In this document: in pieces, positions 1 to 8,150 of the stretch
Layout of the letters: every line of letters starts with the position of its first letter
Position numbering within the stretch: the first letter of the stretch is position 1
Source: Limnohabitans sp. 2KL-51
GTDB lineage: Bacteria > Pseudomonadota > Gammaproteobacteria > Burkholderiales > Burkholderiaceae_C
Assembly (NCBI RefSeq): GCF_003063645.1
Contig: NZ_NESJ01000007.1
Coordinates: 62,001-126,000, forward strand
Direction of reading: 5' to 3'
DNA: 64,000 nt
Notes under the pieces: model-generated
The model's database searches: none
What the model saw: only the letters and a program-made list of their open reading frames with translations
What the model was told of the DNA's origin: nothing
Position numbers and translations under genes: made by a program

Positions 1-499
1 TCTGGCGCATGACATAGGCGTTGACCGGTGGCCCGCCCGCATGCGCAATGAAGCTGGTGAAACCCGCGGTGATGAGCAAAAGCCCACCCAGCCAGCGCGG
101 CGGCGGTGGGCCGTTGGGGTCGGGTTTGAACAGCATTTGCTGGGCCAGAAACAGCAAAGTAAACGCCCCCACAATGGCCGCCACCCGCTGCGCATCGAGC
201 AGTTTGAACAACAAGGCCCCCAACACAATGCCCACCATGGCAAAGGGCACCATGAAGCGCAGCAGCGCCCGGTCCACGTCCTTGCGAAAAGCGGCCAAAC
301 CCAGCAGGTCCATCAACAACAAGACGGGCATCAAGATCGCGGCAGCCTGCGGCACCGTGACGGCCAGCGCCATCATGGGCACGGCCAAAGAACCAAAGCC
401 AGCACCAAAACCACTTTTGCTCACCCCCAAGAGCAGCACCGCCGGCACAGCGATCAGGTAGAAAAACGGGTCGGTGATGAGTGGAAAGTTCATGAACAT
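1..499 (-). CDS. TauE/SafE family membrane exporter (N-terminal part, runs off left edge)
   Basis: About 166 codons are visible on the minus strand, starting with M-F-M-N-F-P and running off the window. The stretch is hydrophobic, with four to five membrane-spanning segments. The family hallmark G-V-S-K-S-G-F-G-A-G-F-G lies near residues 28-39, and a second glycine-rich helix (F-I-A-H-A-G-G-P-P) is near the cut end. This pattern is characteristic of TauE/SafE (sulfite exporter/DUF81) permeases, which move small sulfur- or carbon-containing anions across the inner membrane; the substrate cannot be told from sequence. The start could also be the second ATG at 493. Long open frames on the plus strand here are shadows. 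Confidence 0.8.
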   Translation of the reverse strand, partial: MFMNFPLITDPFFYLIAVPAVLLLGVSKSGFGAGFGSLAVPMMALAVTVPQAAAILMPVLLLMDLLGLAAFRKDVDRALLRFMVPFAMVGIVLGALLFKLLDAQRVAAIVGAFTLLFLAQQMLFKPDPNGPPPPRWLGGLLLITAGFTSFIAHAGGPPVNAYVMRQ

Positions 500-669
500 G
501 GGGCTCGATTGACCATCTTAACGGCCCGCCCTCCACGCCCCTGTCTCGCGTCTGTCCCAAGTTTCCATCCAAAACCCTGCGACCGCCTGCCCCTTTGCCC
601 GACTCGACTGTCCGCGCGCGCAGACCGCTGGACAATAAGCGCTTCTTCCCCACTTGTACTTGGACCCCC

Positions 670-1044
670 ATGACTCGCTCCGGTTTGAACGTTCTCGGCG
701 GTGAATTGATCCCCTGCTCATACGACCCACTCACGGGCTACTTCAGGGACGGATGCTGCCATACCAGCGACGAGGACGCCGGCACGCATGTGATTTGCGC
801 CAAAGTCACGCAGGCGTTTCTGGATTTTTCAGTCTCGCGTGGCAACGACCTGGTCACACCAAGACCTGAATACCGCTTTGCGGGCCTGAAGGCGGGAGAC
901 CGCTGGTGCTTGTGCGCCTTGCGCTGGCGCGAAGCCTTGCAAGCCGAGGTGGCCCCGCCGGTGGTGCTGGAGAGCACACACGAAAAAGCCCTGAAGTACG
1001 TGAGTTTGGCGCAGCTGCGCGAGTTCGCTTGGGCACCGCATTGA
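670..1044 (+). CDS. DUF2237 family protein
   Basis: 124 residues. The start M-T-R-S-G-L-N-V-L-G-G is chosen because family members begin this way; the frame is open further upstream without family similarity. Conserved blocks follow in family order: C-S-x-D-P-x-T-G-Y-F-R-D-G-C-C (about residues 18-32), a histidine and cysteine in T-H-V-I-C-A, R-G-N-D-L-x-T-P-R-P-E (about 57-67), and G-D-R-W-C-L-C-A-x-R-W (about 76-86). This matches DUF2237, small cysteine-rich proteins of unknown function often found in proteobacteria and cyanobacteria. Five conserved cysteines suggest metal or redox chemistry, but that is inference. It is convergent with the regulator that follows. Confidence 0.85.
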   Translation: MTRSGLNVLGGELIPCSYDPLTGYFRDGCCHTSDEDAGTHVICAKVTQAFLDFSVSRGNDLVTPRPEYRFAGLKAGDRWCLCALRWREALQAEVAPPVVLESTHEKALKYVSLAQLREFAWAPH

Positions 1045-1056
1045 GCGGGACCCGTC

Positions 1057-1551
1057 TCACATCATCATGCTGAGCTGAAACACCGAATTGGGGGCGCGCG
1101 GCATGACCGGAGCAGGCAAGGGCTTGAGGCGAAACTGCCCCAACATAGAGGACAAGCGCGCATCGGTCGGCATGAAGGGCACGGCCACGTCGGACAAGGT
1201 TTGTGCTTGCAGCAAAGCTTGCATGTTGCTCTGAATGTCACTTTCCAGGGCTTTCATCGGGTGGTCGCCATCAGGGTAAAGGACATCAAAGCTGTGCAAC
1301 TCCTCAAAGTGCTGCACCACGTCCCACAAACTGATGTCTTCAGGGTTACCACGAATCTGATAGCCGCCGCCCGGGCCGCGGTGGGCTCGGATCAGGTCCG
1401 CTTCGCGCAGTTCTTTGAGAATCGATTCGGTGTACGAAGACGACAAACCCAGACCGTTGGCGATCTCTTCGGTGGTCACGGGTTTGACCACCGCACGCGA
1501 AGTGATGAACACAGCGATGTCAAGGGCTTTGACGGTTTTCTTCTGGATCAT
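1057..1551 (-). CDS. Rrf2 family transcriptional regulator
   Basis: 164 residues. The N-terminal winged helix-turn-helix (about residues 8-65) contains T-T-E-E-I-A-N-G-L-G-L-S-S-S-Y and the family wing R-G-P-G-G-G-Y near 59-65, which identify the Rrf2 family (IscR, NsrR, RsrR, CymR). The protein has no cysteine, so it cannot ligate an Fe-S cluster as IscR and NsrR do; it would have to sense something else or act as a CymR-like protein-bound regulator. An AGGAGA ribosome site precedes the start. It is divergent from the anchored-protein/photolyase operon, with a promoter-sized gap that it probably controls. Confidence 0.85.
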   Translation of the reverse strand: MIQKKTVKALDIAVFITSRAVVKPVTTEEIANGLGLSSSYTESILKELREADLIRAHRGPGGGYQIRGNPEDISLWDVVQHFEELHSFDVLYPDGDHPMKALESDIQSNMQALLQAQTLSDVAVPFMPTDARLSSMLGQFRLKPLPAPVMPRAPNSVFQLSMMM

Positions 1552-1575
1552 GGGCTTCTCCTGTAACGGTAAGAT

Positions 1576-1603
1576 ATTCTATGACCACACAGTCACAAAA
1601 CAA
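1576..1603 (-). promoter_or_regulatory. Predicted promoter and operator of the Rrf2-type gene
   Basis: On the minus strand TTGTTT and TAGAAT are 16 bp apart, upstream of an AGGAGA ribosome site. The spacer holds the inverted repeat TGAC-N6-GTCA, a plausible autoregulatory site. This is sequence pattern only. Confidence 0.35.
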
Positions 1604-1680
1604 CCCATAATTTATAAACCAGTAAAAAATTCACCCAGCATGCGTGATATAGCATTACAAAAACGCCGGAGCTGCAGGGC

Positions 1681-2253
1681 ATGAAACGACATGTGGCCGC
1701 CATCGTGGCGCTGGTCACCGCCCTGCTGGTGATCGACAGCCATGTGGACTGGGTGAGCCAAGACGGCGGGAAGCTGCTGGAGTTGAACGGCCAACGCTTT
1801 GACCTGAAAGGCTGGGCGGCCGAACAAACTCGGTCTTGGCAAAGCGATTGCAAAGCATGGATACCGCTCACCACGCTGTCACCCAATAGCCCCACTGCCC
1901 AGGCCATCCTGCTGGCCATCCAGCAACACAGCTTGCCCGATTCGCGCAGCGCTCGCTGGCTACAGCTGTTGCAACAAGACGACTGGAGCGTGGCCGAGGT
2001 GGCTTTTGAGACCCTCAACCCAAGCCTGGTGGTGCTGCGCCTGCAGGGCGGCCAGTGGCGTGTGCAAGACCGGGCGGTGTGGAGCGGTTCGACCGCGCCG
2101 TGGCACAGCGGCAACCTGGTCCGGCGTTACCTGCGAGAGAATGCGCCCGGCCTGCCCAAAGCCTTGATCGATTGCGTGAAAGTCGATCCGAATCGTTATG
2201 GTCCAGGGCCAGGTGGACTGGGGCCTGTCTCAGCCCTCGGGACAAAGCCATGA
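1681..2253 (+). CDS. Hypothetical protein with N-terminal membrane anchor or signal, coupled to photolyase gene
   Basis: 190 residues, not recognised. Residues 1-18 (M-K-R-H followed by a hydrophobic run ending L-L-V-I-D) look like a signal anchor or uncleaved signal peptide. The rest is soluble-looking with several tryptophans and two cysteines (C near 57 and 163). Its stop codon overlaps the next start as ATGA, so it is translationally coupled to the photolyase-family gene and probably made with it. GGAG lies about 9 bases before the chosen ATG. No catalytic motif was found, so its role in light response or DNA repair is only suggested by position. Confidence 0.6.
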   Translation: MKRHVAAIVALVTALLVIDSHVDWVSQDGGKLLELNGQRFDLKGWAAEQTRSWQSDCKAWIPLTTLSPNSPTAQAILLAIQQHSLPDSRSARWLQLLQQDDWSVAEVAFETLNPSLVVLRLQGGQWRVQDRAVWSGSTAPWHSGNLVRRYLRENAPGLPKALIDCVKVDPNRYGPGPGGLGPVSALGTKP

Positions 2254-3848
2254 CCTACCGCGTGGTCTGGTTCAAACGCGACTTACGCCTGCACGACCAT
2301 GCAGCGCTCGCGCACGCTGCGGCCCTTGGCCCCGTGCTTTGCCTGTACATCGTTGAACCCGATCTGTGGGCGCAGCCCGATGCAGCCTTGCAGCACTTCG
2401 AATTTGTGCGCGAGTCGCTGACAGAACTACACGCAGACTTGCAAGCGCTGGACGGCAGCTTGCAAGTGCGCGTGGGACCTGCAGTGCTGGTGCTGGCCGC
2501 GCTGCATGCGCAAGCGCCGTTTGCCGAACTGGTGGCGCACGAAGAAACCGGTAACGCCTTCACTTACGAGCGTGACCTGCAAGTGGGCGCGTGGTGCCGC
2601 AATGCGGGTGTGGGCTGGACAGAGTTTGCACATTTCGGCGTGGTACGCCGCCTCAAAAGCCGCAACACTTGGCAAGCCCGCTGGGAAGCGCACATGGCCG
2701 CGCCACAAGCCGTTTTGTCTGCACTGCAGTTCTTTGCGCCACCTGAAAACCATGGCCCCGAAAGCATGCGCTCACCACCCGGCTTGCAGCACAACCCCAA
2801 CCAGCGCCAGCGGGGCGGGCGCAGCTTGGGGTTGGAGACCTTGCACAGCTTTCTGGATGCGCGGGCACTGGGCTACCGGGGCGGTATCTCCTCGCCGCTG
2901 TCATCACCCACGGCCTGTTCGCGCTTGTCGACCTACCTGGCCTATGGCTGCATCAGCATGCGGGAGGTGGTTCAAAGCACCCGCGCCACGCTCGACGCGC
3001 TGCCCCGGCAGGCGAGCAGGCACCGCGCAGGGCTTACGGGTTTCGTCAGCCGTTTGTATTGGCATTGCCACTTCATTCAAAAGCTCGAAAGCGAGCCCGA
3101 AATCGAGTGGCGCAACATGCACCGGGGCTACGACGGTCTGCGCGAAGACGGCTGGAACGACGCGCACTTTGCGGCCCTGACCTCGGCCCGCACCGGCTGG
3201 CCCATGGTGGACGCTTGTGTGGTCATGCTTTATCAAACCGGCTGGCTCAACTTTCGCATGCGGGCCATGCTGGTGTCGGTGGCAGCTTACCCACTGTGGC
3301 TCGACTGGCGGCCGGTGGGCCACTGGCTGGCCACGCAGTTTCTGGACTATGAGCCCGGCATCCACTGGAGCCAACTGCAAATGCAGTCGGGCACCACCGG
3401 CATCAACACTACACGGGTTTACAACCCCATCAAACAAGCGCAAGACCACGACCCCAAAGGCATTTTTGTGCGCCGCTGGCTGCCGCACATGCGGCGTGTG
3501 CCCGACACCTGGTTGTTCGAACCTTGGTTGATGCCGCCCGAGGTGCAACGCCACTGCGGCCTGACGGTGGGCAGCGGGCCTGAGGCCGACATTCCACTGC
3601 CCGTGGTGGACTTGGCCGAGGCCACGCGCAAGTCCAAAGCCGCACTGCACGAGCGACGGGCCGAACCCGGTGTAAAAGCGGGCAAAAAAGCCATCGTCGA
3701 AAAACACGCTTCACGAAAACATGGCACTGGCCATCAACGTGACGTGTTCACCCGCGACAGCGACACCCCCAAGACCAACCGCCGAAAATCGGCCAAGTCC
3801 TCTTCAGCCAACACCCCACCCAGCGCCCAACTGGGCTTTGATTTTTAA
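2250..3848 (+). CDS. Cryptochrome/photolyase family FAD-binding protein (non-DASH)
   Basis: 532 residues. The frame is open upstream, but the family starts at the V-V-W-F-K-R-D-L-R-L-H-D block (residues 5-16), so the ATG that overlaps the upstream stop is used. The N-terminal Rossmann-like photolyase domain is followed by a helical FAD-binding domain from about residue 195. This contains S-T-Y-L-A-Y-G-C-I-S, a G-W-P-M-V-D-A block, T-G-W-L-N-F-R-M-R, and G-I-H-W-S-Q-L-Q-M-Q-S-G near 370. The last ~75 residues form a lysine/serine-rich basic tail outside the fold. Expected activity is blue-light DNA repair or signalling; repair and photoreceptor functions cannot be separated by eye. A DASH paralogue follows after four bases. 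Confidence 0.85.
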   Translation: MTYRVVWFKRDLRLHDHAALAHAAALGPVLCLYIVEPDLWAQPDAALQHFEFVRESLTELHADLQALDGSLQVRVGPAVLVLAALHAQAPFAELVAHEETGNAFTYERDLQVGAWCRNAGVGWTEFAHFGVVRRLKSRNTWQARWEAHMAAPQAVLSALQFFAPPENHGPESMRSPPGLQHNPNQRQRGGRSLGLETLHSFLDARALGYRGGISSPLSSPTACSRLSTYLAYGCISMREVVQSTRATLDALPRQASRHRAGLTGFVSRLYWHCHFIQKLESEPEIEWRNMHRGYDGLREDGWNDAHFAALTSARTGWPMVDACVVMLYQTGWLNFRMRAMLVSVAAYPLWLDWRPVGHWLATQFLDYEPGIHWSQLQMQSGTTGINTTRVYNPIKQAQDHDPKGIFVRRWLPHMRRVPDTWLFEPWLMPPEVQRHCGLTVGSGPEADIPLPVVDLAEATRKSKAALHERRAEPGVKAGKKAIVEKHASRKHGTGHQRDVFTRDSDTPKTNRRKSAKSSSANTPPSAQLGFDF

Positions 3849-3852
3849 ACAC

Positions 3853-5193
3853 ATGCGTACCACCGTTTTCTGGTTTCGATGCGACTTGCGCCTGCACGAC
3901 CAACGCGCACTCCAGCAAGCCATAGCCCACGCTCAAGCGCACAAGCAAGACTTGCTACTGGTCTATGTGCTCGAGCCCGTGCAAGACGCGCCCACCGCCT
4001 GGGGTTTTCGCCGCATGGGCGCACACCGCAGACGTTTTGTGGCCGACACGCTGCAAGACCTGCAAAAAGCACTGGGGGTTTTGGGCCAACGCCTGGTGTT
4101 GCTGCACGGTCTCGTGGCCGATGTACTGCCAGCCTGCGCGCGCCAAGTAGGTGCAGACACCGTGTTTTGCGAAGACATCGCAGCGCCCGAAGAAGAAGCG
4201 CAGGTGCAAGCCCTGATCAACGCGGGCCTCACCGTCAAAACCCTGTGGCAATCGAGCCTGATCGAACCCGACGCCCTGCCCTTTGTGGCCGAAGAGATGC
4301 CGCAGGTCTTCACCGAGTTTCGCCAGCGCATCGAATCGGCGCGACTCCAACCTTTGACCCCATTGCCTGCGCCAACCCAGCTGCCTGCGCCACCTGGTGA
4401 GCCCTCAAACGCATGGATCAGCTTGCCCGGCTGGACCGACAACGCCTTCACGCTGCTGCAATCCCACACCGAGGGCGATGCACAAGAGGATGCGCACCCA
4501 CGCTCGAACTTTCCGTACACCCAAACCGCCTACCAGGGTGGCGAAACCAGCGCGTTAGCCCACCTGCAAAGCTACCTCACACCGCCTTGGCCCGACCGCT
4601 ACAAACAAACCCGCAACGCCCTGCAAGGCCAGCACACCAGCAGCCACTGGTCGCCCTGGCTGGCCACGGGGGCGGTATCAGCCCGCCGCATTTGGGCAGA
4701 TCTGCAAGCTTACGAACAAACCCACGGAAGCAACGACGGCACCTATTGGCTCTGGTTTGAGCTGCTGTGGCGCGACAACTTCCGCATGCTGCACCTGCAA
4801 CACGGCCCGCAACTTTATGCCGCGCGCGGCTTGTCAACCTTGCCCAAGCCCTCGCATTACCCCAAAGATTTTCAGCGCTGGTGCGATGGCCAAACGGGCG
4901 AACCCATTGTGGACGCGGGCATGCGCGAATTGGCCGCCACGGGCTTCACCTCCAACCGCATGCGCCAGATCGTGGCGAGCTTCTTGGTGCACGACTTGTC
5001 TTGCGACTGGCGCGCGGGCGCGGCCTGGTTCGAATCGCAGCTGGTGGACTTTGACGTGAGCAGCAACCAGGGCAACTGGCTTTACGTGAGCGGGCGAGGC
5101 ACAGACCCGCGTGTGGGCAGGCGCTTCAACCCCGCCAAACAAACCCAAGACCACGACGCGCAAGGCCGCTATCGGCAAGTCTGGCTGGCCTGA
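3853..5193 (+). CDS. DASH family cryptochrome
   Basis: 446 residues, starting M-R-T-T-V-F-W-F-R-C-D-L-R-L-H-D. DASH cryptochromes bind FAD and methenyltetrahydrofolate and repair cyclobutane dimers, mainly in single-stranded DNA. DASH features seen: W-G-F-R-R-M-G-A-H-R-R-R-F near residue 50, Y-Q-G-G-E-T-S-A-L-A-H-L near 220, L-W-F-E-L-L-W-R-D-N-F-R-M near 300, and the C-terminal G-N-W-L-Y-V-S-G-R-G-T-D-P-R-x-G-R-x-F-N-P-x-K-Q block near 415-435. The protein stops soon after this, shorter than many family members. It sits four bases after the other photolyase gene, so the two are probably co-transcribed. A broken copy of its 3' part lies about 15 kb downstream. Confidence 0.9.
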   Translation: MRTTVFWFRCDLRLHDQRALQQAIAHAQAHKQDLLLVYVLEPVQDAPTAWGFRRMGAHRRRFVADTLQDLQKALGVLGQRLVLLHGLVADVLPACARQVGADTVFCEDIAAPEEEAQVQALINAGLTVKTLWQSSLIEPDALPFVAEEMPQVFTEFRQRIESARLQPLTPLPAPTQLPAPPGEPSNAWISLPGWTDNAFTLLQSHTEGDAQEDAHPRSNFPYTQTAYQGGETSALAHLQSYLTPPWPDRYKQTRNALQGQHTSSHWSPWLATGAVSARRIWADLQAYEQTHGSNDGTYWLWFELLWRDNFRMLHLQHGPQLYAARGLSTLPKPSHYPKDFQRWCDGQTGEPIVDAGMRELAATGFTSNRMRQIVASFLVHDLSCDWRAGAAWFESQLVDFDVSSNQGNWLYVSGRGTDPRVGRRFNPAKQTQDHDAQGRYRQVWLA

Positions 5194-5204
5194 TAATCCT
5201 TGGC

Positions 5205-5843
5205 ATGTATGCCATTCAATCCTGGGGAGACACCCTTCGCCTGTTGGTCGAACTGTCGGCCACCGCCGCCTTTGCCCTCTCGGGCCTGATGGAGGCGGCG
5301 CGCAAACGGCTGGACGCGGTGGGCGTTTGTGTGGTCGCTTTTTTGGCGGCATTTGGTGGCGGCACACTGCGCGATTTGCTGCTCGACCAGCGCCCTTTCT
5401 TTTGGGTGCAACACACCGAAATGCTCTGGGGGGTGCTAGCCCTGTGTGTGCTTGCCATGGTCTTCATGCGCCAGCGCCATTTTGAAGTGACTGAAAAAGC
5501 CATCCTCTGGCCTGACGCGCTGGGCCTGGGCCTGTTTACTGCCACCGGCGTGCACCAAGCTCTGCAGGCGAACATGCCGCCTGTGGTGGCAGTGATCATG
5601 GGCCTGATCACCGGCGTGTTTGGTGGCGTGCTGCGCGACATGGTGTGCAACGAAATCCCCACGGCCTTCAAGGACCACCGCCCTTACGCGGTCTGCGCCT
5701 TTGCGGGCGGCTGGACTTATGTGGGCATGTGGTTCACCGACGCGCCGGGCTGGGTGGCCCTGATCGGCTGCCTGGTGGTCACGGTGGGTTTGCGCGGGCT
5801 GGCGCTTTGGCGTAACTGGCAATTGCCCGCTTGGCGCGCCTGA
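5205..5843 (+). CDS. TRIC cation channel family protein (UPF0126/YadS type)
   Basis: 212 residues, predicted inner-membrane protein with about seven helices. The family consists of two tandem three-helix repeats, each with a glycine-rich G-x-x-R-D motif. Here G-G-G-T-L-R-D-L-L-L lies near residue 47 and G-G-V-L-R-D-M-V near 140. Bacterial TRIC homologues form homotrimeric monovalent-cation channels. The gene starts 11 bases after the DASH cryptochrome and probably belongs to the same transcript. The broken downstream copy of this region lacks this gene. Confidence 0.85.
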   Translation: MYAIQSWGDTLRLLVELSATAAFALSGLMEAARKRLDAVGVCVVAFLAAFGGGTLRDLLLDQRPFFWVQHTEMLWGVLALCVLAMVFMRQRHFEVTEKAILWPDALGLGLFTATGVHQALQANMPPVVAVIMGLITGVFGGVLRDMVCNEIPTAFKDHRPYAVCAFAGGWTYVGMWFTDAPGWVALIGCLVVTVGLRGLALWRNWQLPAWRA

Positions 5844-5864
5844 CCCCTTTTCCTGTTTCAAGAC

Positions 5865-6836
5865 ATGCCTAACAACGCGAACGCCCTTTGGGGCGGCATC
5901 TTCTTTTCTTTGGCCGCCGGCATGATGTGGGGCTTGGTGTTTGTCGGTCCGCTCATGCTGCCCGAATACCCCGCCGCGCTGCACACCTTTGGCCGCTACC
6001 TGGCCTTTGGCCTGATCGCCCTGCCCTTGGCCTTTGTGGACCGTGCCGACATCAAACGCCTGACCCGCGCCGACTGGTTGGCCGCGCTGAAACTCGCTGC
6101 CATTGGCAACGTGCTGTATTACCTGTTCCTGTCCAGCGCCATCCAGCGTGCGGGCGGCGCGCTGCCCACCATGATCATCGGCACACTGCCCGTCGTCATC
6201 GCCATCGCAGCCAACTTGCTCAACCACCAGCGCGACGGGCGTTTTCCTTGGCTCAAACTGGCTCCGCCCTTGGCGCTGATTTTGCTGGGCATCGCTTGTG
6301 TCAACCATGTCGAATGGACCGCCCTGCTACAAAACCCGCAGGCCGACACGAGCCGCTACATCACCGGTGCGGCGCTGGCCGTGGGCGCGGTGGTCTGCTG
6401 GACCTGGTACCCCCTCAAAAACGCCGACTGGCTGCGCGGCCACACCGACCGCAACCCGCGCGTGTGGGCCACGGCGCAGGGCCTGGCCACGCTGCCTCTG
6501 GCCTTGCTGGGCTATGCCGCGTTCTGGCTGTGGAGCAGCGCCACGAACAACCCACTGCCCATGCCCCTGGGACCTCGCCCCCTAGAATTCATCGGCCTCA
6601 TGATGGCCATCGCGCTGTTTGCCTCGTGGTTGGGCACCCTGTGCTGGAACGCCGCCAGCCAACGCTTGCCCACCGCACTGGCGGGCCAACTCATCGTGTT
6701 CGAAACCCTGTCGGCCCTGGCCTATGCCTTTTGGCTGCGTGGCCAATGGCCCGAACCGCTGACGCTGGTAGGCATTGCGCTGCTGGTGGCGGGAGTCCTG
6801 GGTGGGGTCAGGGTGAAGGCCAAGACTTCCAATTGA
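5865..6836 (+). CDS. EamA/DMT family transporter
   Basis: 323 residues with ten predicted transmembrane helices in two EamA-type halves. The first half begins at G-G-I-F-F-S-L-A-A-G-M-M-W-G, the second near residue 165; the C-terminal helix ends with a short basic tail. Drug/metabolite transporters of this family export amino acids, metabolites or other small solutes; the substrate is not predictable here. It lies 21 bases after the TRIC gene in the same direction. The last ~75 codons have a degraded counterpart after hsdR. Confidence 0.85.
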   Translation: MPNNANALWGGIFFSLAAGMMWGLVFVGPLMLPEYPAALHTFGRYLAFGLIALPLAFVDRADIKRLTRADWLAALKLAAIGNVLYYLFLSSAIQRAGGALPTMIIGTLPVVIAIAANLLNHQRDGRFPWLKLAPPLALILLGIACVNHVEWTALLQNPQADTSRYITGAALAVGAVVCWTWYPLKNADWLRGHTDRNPRVWATAQGLATLPLALLGYAAFWLWSSATNNPLPMPLGPRPLEFIGLMMAIALFASWLGTLCWNAASQRLPTALAGQLIVFETLSALAYAFWLRGQWPEPLTLVGIALLVAGVLGGVRVKAKTSN

Positions 6837-7023
6837 TCTGGCTTTGAAACGTCGCTTCAAGAGAGGATGGCCTGCGAGAAAAGCTGTCGGAGCGTCAAGG
6901 CCAGAAATACCGGGCGCTGTTTCATGCTCTTACAAAAAAATCGATGCAATTCGCAGGCCAGGGTCTGCCAGCCACTTTAATCAAGCAGGTCACACCACTG
7001 AATTGCCACATGCACTGCACACC

Positions 7024-7599
7024 ATGACATCACGCCCCTTCCACAAAGTCCTTTGCACCAGCCTGCTCGCCCTCCTCTGCTTGCTGGGCACCAGCGGGGC
7101 GATCGCCCAAATTTGCACCCGCGAATACGCACCCGTGTGCGGCCAAGTGGCCGGTGAGCCTGCGCCCCGCACCTTTGCCAACCGCTGCCTGATGGATGCG
7201 GCCAAAGCCGCTTTTGTCTCGCAAGGTGAGTGCGCGGCCAAACCCGCGCCCGTGGTTGGCGGCGATGTCGACGCACACGGATGTAAAGGTTCAGCCGGCT
7301 TTGCGTGGAATGCCGAGCTCCAGCAATGCGTGCGCCCCTGGATGAGCAGCGCCATCACCCTTGAAGTGGCCCCAAAAAGCCAAACCTGCACAGGCTTGAT
7401 TGAAATGCAATGCCTCATGGTGCGCGAGCGCGTGCCCGGCCAAGCCCCACAAAAATGGCAGCCCTTCTTTGGCAACATTGCCGGCTTCACCCATGTCCCC
7501 GGCCAAAGCTACAAACTGCGCGTGCGCAAAGACAAACTGGACAACCCTCCAGCCGATGCGTCCGACACCACCTACACCTTGCTGAAGGTGCTGCCATGA
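7024..7599 (+). CDS. Secreted Kazal-like/DUF4377 domain protein
   Basis: 191 residues. The start M-T-S-R-P-F-H-K is preferred because a Sec signal peptide follows directly (hydrophobic residues 9-28, cleavage likely after G-A-I-A). After the signal comes a Kazal-type serine-protease-inhibitor motif with C-T-R-E-Y-A-P-V-C-G (about 32-41) and spaced cysteines to about 70. The C-terminal ~90 residues contain C-L-M-V-R-E, W-Q-P-F-F-G-N-I-x-G-F and N-P-P-A-D-A-S, the pattern of DUF4377, an OB-like domain of secreted and heat-shock-HslJ-related proteins. Expected location is periplasm or outer surface; a protease-inhibitor role is suggested but unproven. The stop overlaps the next start as ATGA. 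Confidence 0.75.
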   Translation: MTSRPFHKVLCTSLLALLCLLGTSGAIAQICTREYAPVCGQVAGEPAPRTFANRCLMDAAKAAFVSQGECAAKPAPVVGGDVDAHGCKGSAGFAWNAELQQCVRPWMSSAITLEVAPKSQTCTGLIEMQCLMVRERVPGQAPQKWQPFFGNIAGFTHVPGQSYKLRVRKDKLDNPPADASDTTYTLLKVLP

Positions 7600-8084
7600 A
7601 AGCGCGTTGCAGTTTCTGGTTGGCAGTCGCTGCCTGCACTGGCGCAGCATCGGCGGCAGCCTACTTTTTGTGGGTGCAAAACTTCATCGCCATAGACCGC
7701 TGCTTGGACGCAGGCGGCGCCTACGACATGACGTGGCAAGTCTGTGACAAATCCAACAACGAATCAATAAGCACCCAGTTCACAGGACCGGTTTACGTCG
7801 GTACGATCGAGGGCCAAAGCGTGCGCTTACAACTGCGCGATGACGCACTGGGCTACCGCATGATCGCACCACCACTGCGCATCTTGGGTGACCTGAACAC
7901 CCTGCGCGGTTTTGAGCGCGACGACAACGCGGTGGTTTATGTTCTGAATGCCAGCGGAGAAGAGGCGCGACAAATTCGCTTGCTGTTGACCAAGACTGGC
8001 ACTCGCGACGAACTGGTCAGGATCGGGCCCGACGACAAACTCGACACCAAGGAAGTACTGCGCGCCGCGCTTGGCAAAAGCTGA
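7596..8084 (+). CDS. Hypothetical exported or membrane-anchored protein
   Basis: 162 residues, chosen to start at M-K-A-R-C-S-F-W, where ATGA overlaps the upstream stop. An N-terminal hydrophobic helix (about 6-30) predicts a signal anchor. It is followed by D-R-C-L-D-A-G-G-A-Y-D and W-Q-V-C, a two-cysteine element that recurs in small exported proteobacterial proteins of unknown function and could form a disulfide. The remaining ~115 residues show no known motif. Coupling to the Kazal/DUF4377 gene suggests the two act together in the periplasm. A clear terminator follows. Confidence 0.6.
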   Translation: MKARCSFWLAVAACTGAASAAAYFLWVQNFIAIDRCLDAGGAYDMTWQVCDKSNNESISTQFTGPVYVGTIEGQSVRLQLRDDALGYRMIAPPLRILGDLNTLRGFERDDNAVVYVLNASGEEARQIRLLLTKTGTRDELVRIGPDDKLDTKEVLRAALGKS

Positions 8085-8096
8085 TTTTTAGACACC

Positions 8097-8125
8097 ACAA
8101 CGGCACCCAAGGGCGCCGTTGTTTT
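8097..8125 (+). terminator. Rho-independent terminator
   Basis: ACAACGGC pairs with GCCGTTGT across a 10-base loop and is followed by TTT, 12 bases after the preceding stop. It ends the two-gene secreted-protein operon. Confidence 0.6.
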
Positions 8126-8150
8126 GGAGGTGGCTGCCCGTATGGCAGGT

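Noticed and set aside
41..673. Open frames on the plus strand at the left edge
   Set aside because: The minus-strand frame encodes a clear TauE/SafE N-terminus; the plus frames are glutamine/histidine-rich noise.
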